Positions 20,263 to 34,000 of a DNA stretch of 64,000 bases are shown piece after piece; position 1 is the first letter of the stretch, and every line of letters starts with the position of its first letter. A model generated the notes under the pieces. It did no database searches. It was not told the origin of the DNA and worked only from the letters and a program-made list of their open reading frames with translations. A program made the translations under genes and the position numbers. The stretch is from Hydractinia symbiolongicarpus (Eukaryota > Cnidaria > Hydrozoa > Anthoathecata > Hydractiniidae), in assembly GCF_029227915.1 (NCBI RefSeq), contig NC_079884.1, positions 12,278,001 to 12,342,000 on the forward strand. Direction: 5' to 3'.

Positions 20263-23200
20263 GATGCAACAAAATGCAACGGTAAAAAAATTAATAGAAC
20301 TTGAGATTCACGAAAATAGCAAATTAATTTATTTATTTTAATCTTCATCAAGTAAGTTTAACTTGATTGACCGAAACTAGTATTTGAAACTACTATTTTT
20401 AGCCGCATCCACAAAAATCAAGGCACATGAGTATCGAAACAGTGTTTACAAAATAGAAATAGAAAGCAGGTAGCAATGCGCAAGATACAAAGCTATTATA
20501 AAAAGTTTTACTATGATCGCTTTGATTTTACATTCTTTGCATAAACATGATTTTTCTTTTAACTCAAAATCTTTAACGCTTTAAGCGTGTTCATTTATTT
20601 TTCAAAAATATATATATCTTTTAATAGCTTTCCTAATCGTTAAAACTTTTAAACAATAGCATGCATGTTACATGTTAAAACAAAAGGATTCATCAAATCT
20701 TATTGTTATGACTCGGGCACAACGATAACAATAGAAAGCAATTAAGTTCATATGCAAACAAAAGATATGCGAAGGTTCTTTATGTAGACATGAGGTCGTT
20801 ACACGACGTCGTAAAACTCATGTACATGTAAAGTTACATTTAAGCGGTACTGTACCCTGTTCTAAATTAATTTCTTGTATATAAATTATCTTTTCATGGT
20901 GCGGTTAAAACTAAGATTAAGAAGTAAAAATGCAAGGTATATAAAGAAATCACTTTTAATTTTATACGATTTTGTGCGTATGCTCAATCACACGTCTCAG
21001 ACCTTTCGTAGGCACTTGCGCGTGCGATTGCACACTTTCATGGCAAGGCCTGATATATTTGTTAACTTTTTTTACGTCATGGCACAACGTGAAAGCATTA
21101 GACTGATGTCAATAGCAAATTAGTGAAGCCAGATGGGTTGTCAAAAAACCTTTTTTTCCAATATCTCTGTGACTGTTTGTCAAATGGACAATGCCTAATT
21201 ACTAATTTTTAAAGATTTTTTCAAAGAGAAAAAAAAAATTTTATCTTAATATAAAATAATGAGCAATGAAAATTTTCAAAAATAAACCAGTTCCGTGTGT
21301 CCATTTTCATTTGATGACACTTAAAAACTTTTAATTTGTTGATTTTTTGACTAACAGTATTAAAGCTATTGTATTGCACCTTCAAGCTTATGGCCTTGTA
21401 ACTTGAAACAGGTGGAAATAATTGACATAACTTCTCTAACCTGGGACCAAAACTTATGTAACCTTGTTGATGATGTCACTGACATATATTTAGCTATCTT
21501 TTGAACTTTTGTCAAATGCACATAATCCTATACATTTTTTTTATCACTGTTTCCGGCTCTGCACCATAGTTTGATAAAAATTCTAAAGAAAAAGTTTTTA
21601 TGTATGACATTTTAACTCTTTAAGTTTATGCAATAAAAAAACCCATCCCTGCGTGAGTAACTCACCTATTATTTTGGGGTCAAGCTATATTATCTTTATC
21701 CTGAAACAAATATGTAAAGCAAACATCCTATTTAAAGTTATATTCGAAGATATCAGAATTGTGCTAATTCTATTTGTATGCATTTTCTGTATCATAGCTA
21801 CTATATATGTGACTAAAGATATACCTGGTATTTTTCGAATCTCAGCAAGATCTCTAATGCATAGATGAAAGCTTCTCTAATTTTCTAACGCTTGCAATTT
21901 TGAAAATTGCCACAAGCTTAGTTTATTGAGTTTATTGAATCTTTTCACAATTGTCAATTTCAAATGATTTGTTTTTAATAGGTCTCAACAGACAGGATAT
22001 AAATTTATATATATTAATGAATATAAACAGGATGTCCCTTTGAATAGAAAGAAATAGAAACTGGCTGCAAACTAAAACAAAACAAAACATGACTATTTCA
22101 AGGCTAAATTATGATCTGTATTACTTAAAGTAGGTAATCTAAGAAGAATTTACGGTTTACGCCATTTGGGAGTGCACTATTTTTCCTTACAACCAGGTCT
22201 AGTACTCTTTTTACAACAACCCCTTATTTTGCCCAACCTCACCCTTTTTACTGGGAATTTTTAACCCTTTTGCAAAATTTTAGGAAGTTTCAGTTTCACA
22301 ACGAAGTAAGCGAGTCTAGCTCTAAAGAGCGTAGCTATACAGCAGAACACAAAGTCTATAACCACCAAAAACTCTGAGTGATAAACAACTAATACTTACT
22401 TTGAGCTTCAATTCCATCATTTGAAACAGTTTTCTATTACTTATGATGGGTAAATTAAATTGTGAAAAAATAAGTATTTCTTTTTTATTATTATTGTAAA
22501 GAATTTTTTTTTATAAAATTATGTTACTTTTTATTTATTACAAAATGGAAATTGGGCATGTGTCCTGATATCATCTGGAAAAATCAAACAATTTTGTCCT
22601 GCAATAATAAAGAAAATGTCCTAAAAAATCCTAGAATTGAAATTTTTTTAGAGAGTTTGTCTTGTAGATAGCTACAGCTACTAAGGCTGTGATTGCAAAT
22701 ATATTTGGTTTAGATCATTTTCACGAATACAGTATGTAAAGGGTGGGTAGTGTAAAACATTGTCAGATTTCTGCTTAAAATAGAAAAAAACCTATGTTTA
22801 AACAAGTCGGGTAGGTGGATATCTTTCTAGCACAATCTTTTAGACACAACAATCTTTTACTTTGGTATACAATATGTCTCAAACAGATCCATAAGTAACA
22901 TAATGATGTATATAAGATGAAACACAAAATACAGGGCAAATCTTTCTTCCATTTCCATTGTAGTACTCTAAGATTAATTGCTTATATTCTGAGCGAGCCT
23001 TTAGATATTTGGAAAGTGCTAACTGAAAACGTTTTTCGTATTTCTTAAAAACAAGTGGTATTCCTTCTTTTTGCTCTAAAAATCTCTGCTTTATTGTTAA
23101 AAATTACAGTACTGGAAAAAATGTTGTTTAACATCGCATATCGCGACGGTATTCTTGATCCATGATAGTCGTTTTTTTACTTTCAAATTGTATCGAAAGG

Positions 23201-23399
23201 GCTTCGCGATGCATCTGTCTCATTATCATTCTTGAAGCTATCGAGGCCATTACCACTTTCTTACAAAAGAACTATTTTAAAATAAGAGTGTATTCAACAA
23301 TGATCAGGGATGTTTAATAATAATTATACTTCCTTTGTGTTATATTTTTTCAACTTATGCATAACAATCTAGGGTATACAACTAGCAGTAATCTTTCTT
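20263..23399. other. AT-rich non-coding DNA
   Basis: No supported gene. Several homopolymer runs and one GTGTGCAATCGCACG-type motif on the minus strand near 21018 that matches one at ~19138. A 5' exon or promoter of the downstream centrosomal gene may lie here but cannot be recognised. Confidence 0.35.
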
Positions 23400-23665
23400 T
23401 TTTGAATCGCGTTTTAAAAATTTAAAACAAAGAACGGCGATAGAAAGCCTTTTTGAGATTGCATTTTAAAAATTTAAGAACGAAAAACGGCAATAGAAAA
23501 GTTTTTTTTAAATTGCATTTTAAAAGTGTAAGAACGAAATGCAGCGATAGAAATGCTTTTTTAGATCGCGTTTGAAAAATTTAAGAATGAAGAACGGCAA
23601 TAGAAAAGCTTCGTTAGATTGCATTTTAAAAATTTAAGAACAAAAAGCAGCAATAGAAAAAAATA
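23400..23665. repeat. Tandem array, ~53-bp unit, five copies
   Basis: The anchor CGATAGAAA/CAATAGAAA recurs at about 23438, 23490, 23543, 23597 and 23650 (spacing 52-54). Each unit contains AGATTGCATTTTAAAAATTTAAGAACGAA-like sequence, shared in part with the reverse strand of the 20066 array. Confidence 0.75.
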
Positions 23666-24069
23666 TGTGCTAGAATGACTTTAATAAATACGAAAGTTAA
23701 AAATTTTTTTATAATATACATTTATTTAAAATAAAATAAAAAAAGATAAAGCAGAAATGTGTTTGAAATAAAAAAAACTTTCTCTTCGTTCTCTACATTG
23801 TGTATTGAGAGTCTGTTCATGTTGCACGCTCGATATGTTAACCTTTTTCCAGTACTGTACCTTAATATACTGTGCAAGTGTTTACTCTACTTACAAGTTA
23901 AACAACCTATACTTCTGTCCTGTCTGTTCAAACAAATGCACTTAATACTTTGGAAAGAACAGTATAAAAATTCCAACATATATTTTTACCTGTAATATAT
24001 ATGCTTCATTTCAGGAGCAACTTCACACAATTTCTGCATCATAATAAGAAGCTGGAAAGACAGGATAGC

Positions 24070-27000
24070 ATGCAAAGTGATTTAACTTTGTCAGAAACCA
24101 ACAATCCGTCTGTCAAAGAAATTAATTGTAAGTACACTAACATGAATTTGTTTGCTGTTATTTTTGTAAAATGTAAATTTTATTTTCCTGCCTAAACAGA
24201 TGTGTTTATGCAGTGCTGTTCTATGAGCCTAAATTTATATTATAGAACAATATTTTGTGCCCGAACATGACATAAATCACTTGACAACGGAAACGTTTTG
24301 TACTCATTCTACCTTGTTGCCATGTAGTTCTCATTTTGCTGAAAATTTAAGATAAAAAATGTCTGACTTTTTAATAGAGTTTCATTGTTTGACATATGTC
24401 ACGTTGTTAAAATGTCGTTTCGCATATTCTCACATGTTCTCACTTTTTACATGTTTTTATTCTTCAATATATATTTTGTTGTTGTAGTATATATTATCAC
24501 AACATGGCTTGTGAGAAAAGTGTAATTACTTTAAAACATATTGTTAAAGATATTCATTACTTAAAGGCAACTAATATTCACATACTTATTCTTTCATAAA
24601 CAATATTTATCAAATACAAATATATAGCAACAGAAAACATTGTTTTTTGGTTGTTTTATTGTTTTTTTATGTTTTGTTAGATGAGGCAAAAAAAGAGAAA
24701 AAAAGAAGAAGTTATTCAACTACTGATCAACCTCCTGAGAGACCTTTAAGCCGTGGTGGTACAATGAGAGAACAAGACAATGTAAGTTTATTGTGTGTAA
24801 GATTTTTTATATATGCATGTTCTCTACAGAAAAAGAAAATTATTTAATTATCTTTTTGCATTTTTTAATTTTTGCTTTATTGTGTGCATTTATGGATTCT
24901 GCAATACTTGAGCTTAAAATGCTTGCTAATATTTACAATTTGCTTTACATTAAATCATGGCTTACACCACTAATTTGTTTCTTTTCATGTATTTAATATA
25001 GAAAGAACTAAAACTTTCGAAAGTTCCTGACAAAGCTGCAAAGTCAAAAATGTTTATAATTTTTACAAATGATGTGTTACATATTTTTTCTTTACGTAGG
25101 TCATCAGTGAGTTAAAAAAAGAATGTTTTGGTTTAAAAATGAGAATCTACTACATGGAGGAGAGGCTACATGATACATTTGATGCAAGTACAGAGGATAT
25201 TATTAAAAAGGTGCTGTGATTTTTTGAAATATATATTTTGTTAAAAAATGGAAGGTGTTGCAAATCTTTTAACTTTGATAATTTTTAGAACATTGAATTA
25301 AAAGTTATGATTGAGGAATTAAAACAAGAAACAAGAGATAAAAGTGATTTACTATCCAAAGCATCGTAAGTCCACTCTACGGCCAACTTGTTGCTGTTTG
25401 TTATTGTTTTGTTTTAACAGAATAGGCAGACACTCTAACAAGTTGCACTTTAAATGATGTGATAAGTCATGTTTATGCTTGGCTTCTGTGTATAAATAAC
25501 ATGCTACAGTGGAGTATGCATTTTTAGATTAGCAATGGAGCAAATGTCATATGAAAAAGAAAATGACATTAGGCAGGTTTGTTGCATTGTTTTTAACTTT
25601 CAGTTTTCTATTGATTCATTTGCTATAGTGCTACTGTATGTATCTTCAGCTACGGAATGAATATTCTGGTGAATTTAATGAAACACAGGCAAAATACGAA
25701 GAAAAAATAAACAAAAGAAACAAGGTGTGCATTCAGAATAAAATGTTAAACAAATTATATCTTTGTCAAGTTTTTTTATCATTATCTGTTGACAGTTTAT
25801 TGTTTCTGTTTAGGAAATAACATACTTGAAAAATGAAATTGAAACTTTGAACAAGAAGGTAAAAGTATATAATTATCAAAGGCCTGACCTTACTTGATGT
25901 TGTAGTAAAAGTTGTTGATATAAAGGATAAAGCTGGATTTGTTCTATTTATTTATTTAGCTACAAGCTGAACCCAAAGATCTAGTTGATGGACCATTACA
26001 AGACAAAATTGTAAGTATAATGAATATTTTTTTTTAATTTTCTTTCCTTTTTTATATGAAAGCAAAAGTTTTGTTGATTCGTTCTTTTAGAATACCATGG
26101 AGAATGATATGTTGGTTAGGGACAAGTAAGTTTTATGTTGTACACAACAAAGAAATGAGTAATGTTTGTTTGCCTACCATACGACATGGGTACAGTTGAT
26201 GACTAAAAAAGAGCTGTACCTCTGCATTTAAGAGTTTATAAGTTTGTAGTTTGAACCTGTAATATGATTATTACCTTTAACAGACAAAAAATGCAGACAA
26301 AAGTTAAGTAATTTTTGAAGGGTTAGGTTTAAGAGTCTTGTCTAACAAAAAATTATTTCTAATCAATTATATATTAGAATACTCACTTAAAAATTAGATT
26401 CTAGATTTGTTTTATGTGCTTTTCCAACACCTTACAAAGAAAAGTGTCTGAAAAGAGTATAAACAAAAATCAAATATAAAGGGACAGAATGTTTCCCAGA
26501 TGCCTAGTCCAGGTTCAACGAAAATTTTGTCTGACAAATTTTTTTTTTCCAAATTTGACAATCTCATTCCATGACAGTGGTCGATTTCATTATAGAGAAT
26601 TTAAAGAACTACATGAGTTACTGCAAAAGAAGGACAGTGATATGGAGGTAATTTTTATTCTTTTCTGATTGTTAACGTTGTTGCCTGTATTTTTTTATAA
26701 ATACCTATTCAATTTTTGTCATAGATGTTGACGAAAAAATTCAAAGAGGAGGAAAAAATTTTAAACTCAAAGGTAATAGATTACTGAGCAAAACAACAAT
26801 TTCTTAACCAAATAATTAAACCAGTAGGATTCTATTCATTAAGATACTTTGTTGTGATTTATTAAAAAACTTTACCCAGTCTACTGTACAAAATGAGAAA
26901 ATAAATAGCATAGAGATCTTTGAAAACCAAACATCAAAGGAAATGTTATTGTAGTGCTTACATTCAAATCTTATCTGGATATTATGGATACTGGACAGCT

Positions 27001-28049
27001 GTGAGTAAAAAAGATATGGTTTTAATTTGTTATCGAAAGTGTTTTTTGAAAGTTTTTTGATACTTTTATATTTACTGCATGCTTTATGTTTCTAAATAAA
27101 CTTTAAAAATTAAAAAGCAGGAGAGGGTGGGAAATCGAAGGATAAAGAAAATTATTTAAAAAAATGGGCAGTTTATGTGTTTAGAAAATTTGGTTTGTGT
27201 GCCTTTTTATATAATCTAAGTAAACTGTTCAAATGTCTTTGTAAAAGCTAATAACACACTTACTTTTTTAGATACAAGACTTAGAAAAGACAGTGGCAAA
27301 CAAAGAAAGTAACTTGGAGGTAGGTTACCCTTTGCTACAAATATAGAATAACTAGTTGGTGACCCGTAGAGAAATCAACATGTTTGCCTGTTCTTTTTAT
27401 ACCGCATTGTGTGCGTCTTGTTACTTGCGTTACCATTTAGCGTGACAGACAGACAGACAGACATATATGGGTATTATAGCATAGATTAATGTAACGTAAA
27501 CACAAACCCACAGCAGAGCAAAAGAAAAGAAAACTGTTTTTATTAACAAACTATTTCAGAATCAAATAATTCATTTGATCATTATGTTTTGTTTTCTGCT
27601 TATTATTTATTAGATGTTACGAAAAGATGTTGAACGACTTGCTGGAAGTCCTGAACGAAATAATCAACACTACAAAGTGGGTAATATATTCGTTCTGCAT
27701 ACACTTTGTGGTGATAGCACTTTATTTTAATCTCTTTTTTTTTATCTAGAAACTTTATGAAAGACAAGGTGAAGAACTGACGGAAAAAGAAAACACAGTT
27801 CACGACTTAAAAGCAGATCTTGCAAACAAGACTCATTTGGCAGAGGTAGGTTATCTAATCAAAGGATTATAAGGAGTATAATCATTTTCTATGTAGAAAA
27901 ACATATCAAAACTTGCTGTTTTGCGAATCTTGCGTTTAAGAGGAAGCCAAACTGTGTTAAATTTACAAGGTGTCCTCGTCTCAGTTACTCCTAAACTTCA
28001 TTTCTAGACTTTGAAGGAACAAGTTTCAAATTTAGAGAAAACTAACAAG
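24070..28049 (+). other. CDK5RAP2: Exons 1-15 of the CDK5RAP2-like gene (CM1 region and first coiled coil)
   Basis: Exons: 24070-24127 (with 5' part from 24015), 24681-24781, 25100-25210, 25289-25365, 25528-25576, 25650-25724, 25814-25858, 25960-26010, 26091-26125, 26596-26647, 26725-26772, 27272-27319, 27614-27676, 27750-27845, 28008-28049. Introns after exons 1, 4 and 9 are phase 1, 2 and 2; the others are phase 0. CM1, the gamma-tubulin complex activator, is in exons 3-5. Residues 20-53 are a Ser/Arg-rich linker (RPLSRGGTMREQDN), as in other members just before CM1. Confidence 0.85.
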
Positions 28050-31000
28050 GTACTGTACTAATTTTTAGGCTTCACCAAGTTCTAGGAGTAATCAGGCATT
28101 GTCATTAATTGCTCACAATTCCACCTGTTTATGTAGTACTCACATAAATGCTGGTTATCTGAGTATCAAGTCACACTTGTTAATGTTGTATGAAAGTATG
28201 TTATCATAAGGTTCTATGGTGATTTTCTTAAAAATAAAAACTTGTAAATTAATCTCAAGTATATATATAAAATCATAAAAACAAATAAAATATGAAATTT
28301 AGTATGACTAAGTCTGGTTTTAATGCTTTAACAAGATACAGATTAGGCTTAAAATCTGCACATCTAGGAATCATAATGCCCCTGAGACCCAGAGTTCAAG
28401 TAGATTCTTGTTGTTACAATCCGATAACTAAAGAATTTAGGTTTACTTCAGATTTTTAAAGCTGTTGTTATCACAGTTGTTTGTGTGTATATAGTTGCAT
28501 GTGCTTTGTGTATAATATTTATTCCTATTTCAGTGACCATGTTTAATCTGTCCTGCACAAAATCACAGTAGCGATCTCTTACTGCACTGTGCTACGGACA
28601 CACAAAATGCAATATATAATATTTTCTATCATTAGGTAATAAAGTCCTAGTGACCAGGTTGTGTTCCTTACCTGTTACTCTACTCTGTTACTATCAGCTA
28701 ACCTATCCAAAATACTTAATGTGCTTGAAAAAATACAAATATAACTTTTGTATTCAATTTAATTAGGAATAAATGATGTCTTTTTTATAATTTTAAAATG
28801 AAATTTTGCATCACATGCAGCAATAAAAGTTTTCTCTTTATTTAACGTGTATGAAATAATTTTTTATCATTTACAATATCTACCTACAAACAAACATACA
28901 TACCAGTCATTTATTAACTATCCGCATGCACAAGAAGGGTGCCTATATGGTGACTTTATATTAGCACCTACTCAATCACTTCTCTCTTCTGGTCTACCTT
29001 TTTGTTGTCTGCTATCAACATGATGCAAAAGTGATTCCATTTGAATGGATTACTTTTAGGCTCAATAGAGTCGTGCATTTTGTCAATTAAAATCTCTTGT
29101 ACCTAAATGAATAATAGTGAGCCATTTGTTAATTGCAAGACCAGAGTAAAGAAACTCTTCTTTACTTTCTTAGTGTGTTTTGGCAAAATGCCTACCTTTC
29201 CTTCTTTTATAATATAGTTAAATTTTTGTATAATGGCACTACTTATCTATTTCAATTCCAAAAAAAACTAGAAAAATCAGTTACACTTAAATGTATTACT
29301 AAAAATTTGTGGGGTTAATTTTGATTAATCAGTGAATTAAGTTTTTTAAAATGTGGTTGTAATATTATTACTTACTGAACTTCCCTATTATAGATTCTTC
29401 TTTGTGGCTTTTTTAATTGTTAAGATGCACAAAACTAATTAAAAAAAACGCAATCAAGACTTGTGCTTTAAGAATGTTATTGTGTCTAATAACGTTTAAT
29501 GTGTTTAGAATTTAAGATCAAGTTTGCATGATAAAGAAATGGAGACGCAAAGATCTGTTGGAAAATTACAGGATCAAATAAAAGTAAGTTGGAATTAAGA
29601 GTTGAAAATGAGAAAACGTTTTTTTTTCTTTTTTTTTTGTAATAAATGTCAAGGAGTTTAACAATGGTACAAAACTTCATTGTTATCCTTTGAATTTTTT
29701 TTTAACTGACATTGTACAATATCAAAATTACAAATATTAAATAATTCTGCATCATTTGCCAACAAAATTGCAAAAAAAAGAAAATGGTATGCTTTATACA
29801 AACCTACAACCATTTACAATTTTGTTTTAGATAATTTTCTATACTCTCTATTTAAATTTAAAAAAAATTGCAATAAAAATTATGGAGCTTATTAAGCATA
29901 AAACAACATTTGCACTTCTTACTACTTTTCTCACATTTTTTTCTCACAAAAAGGTAGTATGCAAAATGTTTCTGGTAAGGCTTCTAACCCAATGTTTAGT
30001 TTTACATCTAATTCTTGCCTTATAGAAACTTGAAACATGCATGGCAGAAAAAAATGCAGAAGTATGTATAACAATAAATTTTTACTTCCTCTACTGATGC
30101 TTGTAATACAAAAGAAAAATATCTAATGACAGTTCTGTCACATCAAAAGGATTTAACAACAACTTTTAAAATCTGATTGACCTTGCACATATAGTTACTG
30201 GTATAAAGAAATGTCCCATTGTTAAATAAACAAACATATAATTAATAGATTTACTAAATTACATTTTATTGTTTAATTCTATAACATTAATTATAATATC
30301 TTTCTTATTCTTTCGCAATGTTTATAACTGTGTAACAAGCGTTCTTTCTGTTGTTTAGTTGGAAGCTAAAGAACAAGCATTTACAAAGCTTAAACAAAAT
30401 AACTTGCAAGCCAACCAACAGGTAAGAAAATCAGGCGATAGCTACTGAGCATTTTCATTGATTTATTTAGTAGCAGCAAGATGTTAGGGAAGTTGGTGTT
30501 CTTCACAAAATAACTTGTTTGTGTTGCTCATAAAAAGAGTTTATTTTACATTTGAATTTTTAAATGTTTTTTTGGTTGATAGAAATTATTAAATAGTCAA
30601 TAGTATAGTAATTTTTAATTATTTTTTATACATAATAATAAATATTTGTTTTTTTACAGTTTGTGACTTTTCGTTAAAAATCTACTTTAATTTTATTTCA
30701 CATATGCATTATTGAATGAACCATTTATTACAAGGCAATATTAATTTAATTAAAGTTATCATAATTGTAAAGTACGTGTGCAGTTTTGTTTTGCTTAAAA
30801 ATTTTATTAAAATTAACGTAAAGTTAAATTTTAGAGGCAGCGTATATGTGATTTTTTTACCCAATGATGTCTTGTTAACTTTATGAAGTAAAATAAGATG
30901 TAAATTAGATTAAATGATAGGTTCCTATATTTTCAAACTTATTGCAAAACTTTAGATCACTTAGGTGTTTTAAGAAGTAGTAATAAACTATATAATTCAT

Positions 31001-34000
31001 GTTTATTTTGTATTAGTAATATATTTTAATAAGTTTTTGCCTATGGAGCAATTATATTTGTATATTGTAGGACAAGTATAATTAATTATTTAGTAAAATT
31101 TTAAACAGCTTTTTAAATACAATGTAACCATTTAATAAACTTCTCCAATTTATACACCATTTTAGAGAGTGCAGTTTGAACTGGATTCCTTAAAAGATAA
31201 AGATGGTCAAATTGTAGAGTTGAGTGTGCAGCTGAAACAACAGAGTTATGATGTGGAGGTTTGTTTCTTGTTGGCTGCTTTTTTAATAATAATGATTTAT
31301 CCGTATAATACATATCAGTCATAATTGATTTGTTGTTGAGAAAAAAAATGATCAAAAGTAATGCAAAGCCCAACAAGATGAGAGCGTTTGCGTTTTTAAA
31401 GCTAAATAATTTTGCTACCATATTTTTTGTTTACCAACATACATGTAAACAGTAAAACTTCACTGAACATGATAATGATAATTTCATAAGACTCGTTAAA
31501 GGTTTCACGTATATTCTTAAGTAAGTACCTATGCTTTAAAAATAATTTTGGTGACCACCTCGCTGATGAAGTTCCCTTTCTTGATTATTCTTAAAAAGCT
31601 TGTAATAGTGTTATAGATGTCTGACTGATTTTTTTCATGTTATTCATTCATGTGTTTGCATACACATTCATTATTCCATTACTTGTATGTTTATTTAAAC
31701 AAGACAAAACATTTTAAAAAAATGTTACTTTTTTAATGGCATGTGTTTAAATAAAACTAATTCATCTGTCATGTTTAAATTTCTCAGGTATTATTTGTTT
31801 TTCTATTTTCATTCTATTTATTTTAATTGTATTTATTTCATGTTTGCTAAATATTTGTCTACTGGAGAAGTCATTTTATTGTAAATAATGAATACAAACT
31901 TAAATTGATTGTAAATTGTATATTTTCTTTGTAGAAGTTAAAGTTGCTTCTAGACGAAAAAGACAAAGATGTAGTAGTAAGTGTAAATAAGAATTAATCA
32001 GTATTTTAGTTTGACTGTTTTGGAACTCATCATCTCTACGATGGGCTACTTTATTGAATGATAGTTTTTTTAAGTGCTTCTGATGATTTTTCACAGTCTG
32101 TGTTTCAAAAAAAAATCAATGCATAAAACAAAGGTCTCTTTGTTAGTTCATCACATTCTTTTCCCCCATACAGACGGTACATACTTGTTACACTGATAGC
32201 TATCATGTTACATTGTATCTTTGTAAAAATATACGTTTTTATTATGTAAAAAGAGAAGTTGCTAATTTGTATAAACATATAACAGACATATTTTTTTAAA
32301 AACATTTTTCTCAATTTTGTAGTTCTTTGGAAATAGTAAGTTAAAAGCGGAAACCGAACTTGAAAAATGCAGAGAAGCTTTTACAGAGCAACTAAAGAAA
32401 CTCAAAGAGGCTAATGAAGAAAAAGAGAATTCGAAACAAAAGAAAATCACAGACCTTCAAGAACTTTGTCATGTATGTTTTTTTATAAATTTTTTTGATT
32501 TAGAATAAATTAATGTTTAATAAATAATTTTCTTTATTACATCTATATTTTGTTTATTTATTTATTTATTCTGTTTTATGTTCAAACAGCAATTACAAGA
32601 AAATCTTCAAAAGCAAGTCAATCATAAAGACAAAGTCATCAAGTATTTAGCTGGTGCAATTAGCGAAAAAGACAACATGATCCAGGTACAGAAGAGATTT
32701 CAACTTTTTTTAAGAGACAGATTTTTTTGTTTCTTTACAAAAACTGTTTCACTTTCACTTTTGTATTGGATCAAATTCAGCCTGTATATTATTAGAATAT
32801 TCTAACCATTCATTTTTAAAAAATGTAAATAAAGTATTATTTTACTCTCAAAATTCAAGAAAATGGATAGATTTTTTAAGGAAATGCATACTAAATTTAA
32901 AAGAAGGAAAGAAGCTTCTGTTTGAAAACCTGTTGCATTTATTCTTGCACAGGTTAGGAATATCTATATTATAATACCCGTATATGTCTGTCCGTCTGTC
33001 ACGCAAAATAGTACTGCAAGTAGCGAGATGTATGCAACTTTTTACTTTAGAACCTAGTTGATTTAAGCAATGACGATGTTTTTGAGGTACAAAGTTTTCT
33101 TTCTTGTTTGTCTTTATTTCTTTTGTTGTACATTCTTTAAAAAAATACTGTATAATTTTTTTTCTTGTTTTACAGGAGAAGAATCCCCTTATTGAGAAGT
33201 TACAACAGAAGATAAGAGAAAAGGATAAACTTTTTGACGTAAATGATTATATTGTTTTATTATTAGGAAATCTTAATTTTTAGGATTTTACATTGATTTT
33301 CCCAGTATAATGTTTACAATTCCAGAATGTCTTGTGTCACTAACAAAAACTTGGCTACTTATAACTCTTATATTTCATATTTTTGGGAATTTGCATCAAA
33401 GTTCATCAGTAATTAATGTTATGTTAACTTTAATTAGAGTGTCCAGACTGGCAGGAATGTAAGGAATTTTGAAAATATAGACAAAATGTCAGGGGAATTT
33501 GGTCTTTTTCTAAAATGTCAGGAAAGGGTCACAAATTTTAAGTTTTTGGATGGTTAAAATAGTGGTGAAATAGTGACAAGGGTTTAATTTTAGATATTTA
33601 AGACTTTTAGCATCAAGTTTTGACCAATCTGTTCTCTCATTATGTTTGTTATTAAGATTTGCATTTTGTAGTGAGAGAATGTCAGTCAGTAATGAGAGGA
33701 AAATAAAGAGTTAATATTGAATGGAATCCCTGTTAATATTTAGAAAACTGTGGAAGATCATTACGCTGCTATTCAAGCAAAAGATGATGATATATCCAAG
33801 CTGAGACGTGATGTGCGAGAAAAAGAGAATGCATTGGAGCAAATCGAAGTGAAATGTGCAGCATTACAAGAACAGTTAAAAGTATGTCCTTAAAGAGCAA
33901 TAATTTCTTATTTATGGTATCATCCCTAAGGTGCTAATAAATTGTTGAACTTGTTGATTATAATTAAAACTAAGGAAATATTGTCTTTTAGATTGTGCAA

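Noticed and set aside
20066-23665. CRISPR-like array from regular ~53-bp repeats
   Set aside because: Units are tandem with no unique spacers, and the DNA is animal.
25002-25098. Possible extra exon after AATATAG before exon 3 of the centrosomal gene
   Set aside because: No suitable donor and no gain in family similarity; exon 2 joins exon 3 in phase with the CM1 motif intact.
31113-31421. 102-aa minus-strand frame
   Set aside because: Overlaps exon 19 antisense and intron; no domain or splice context.
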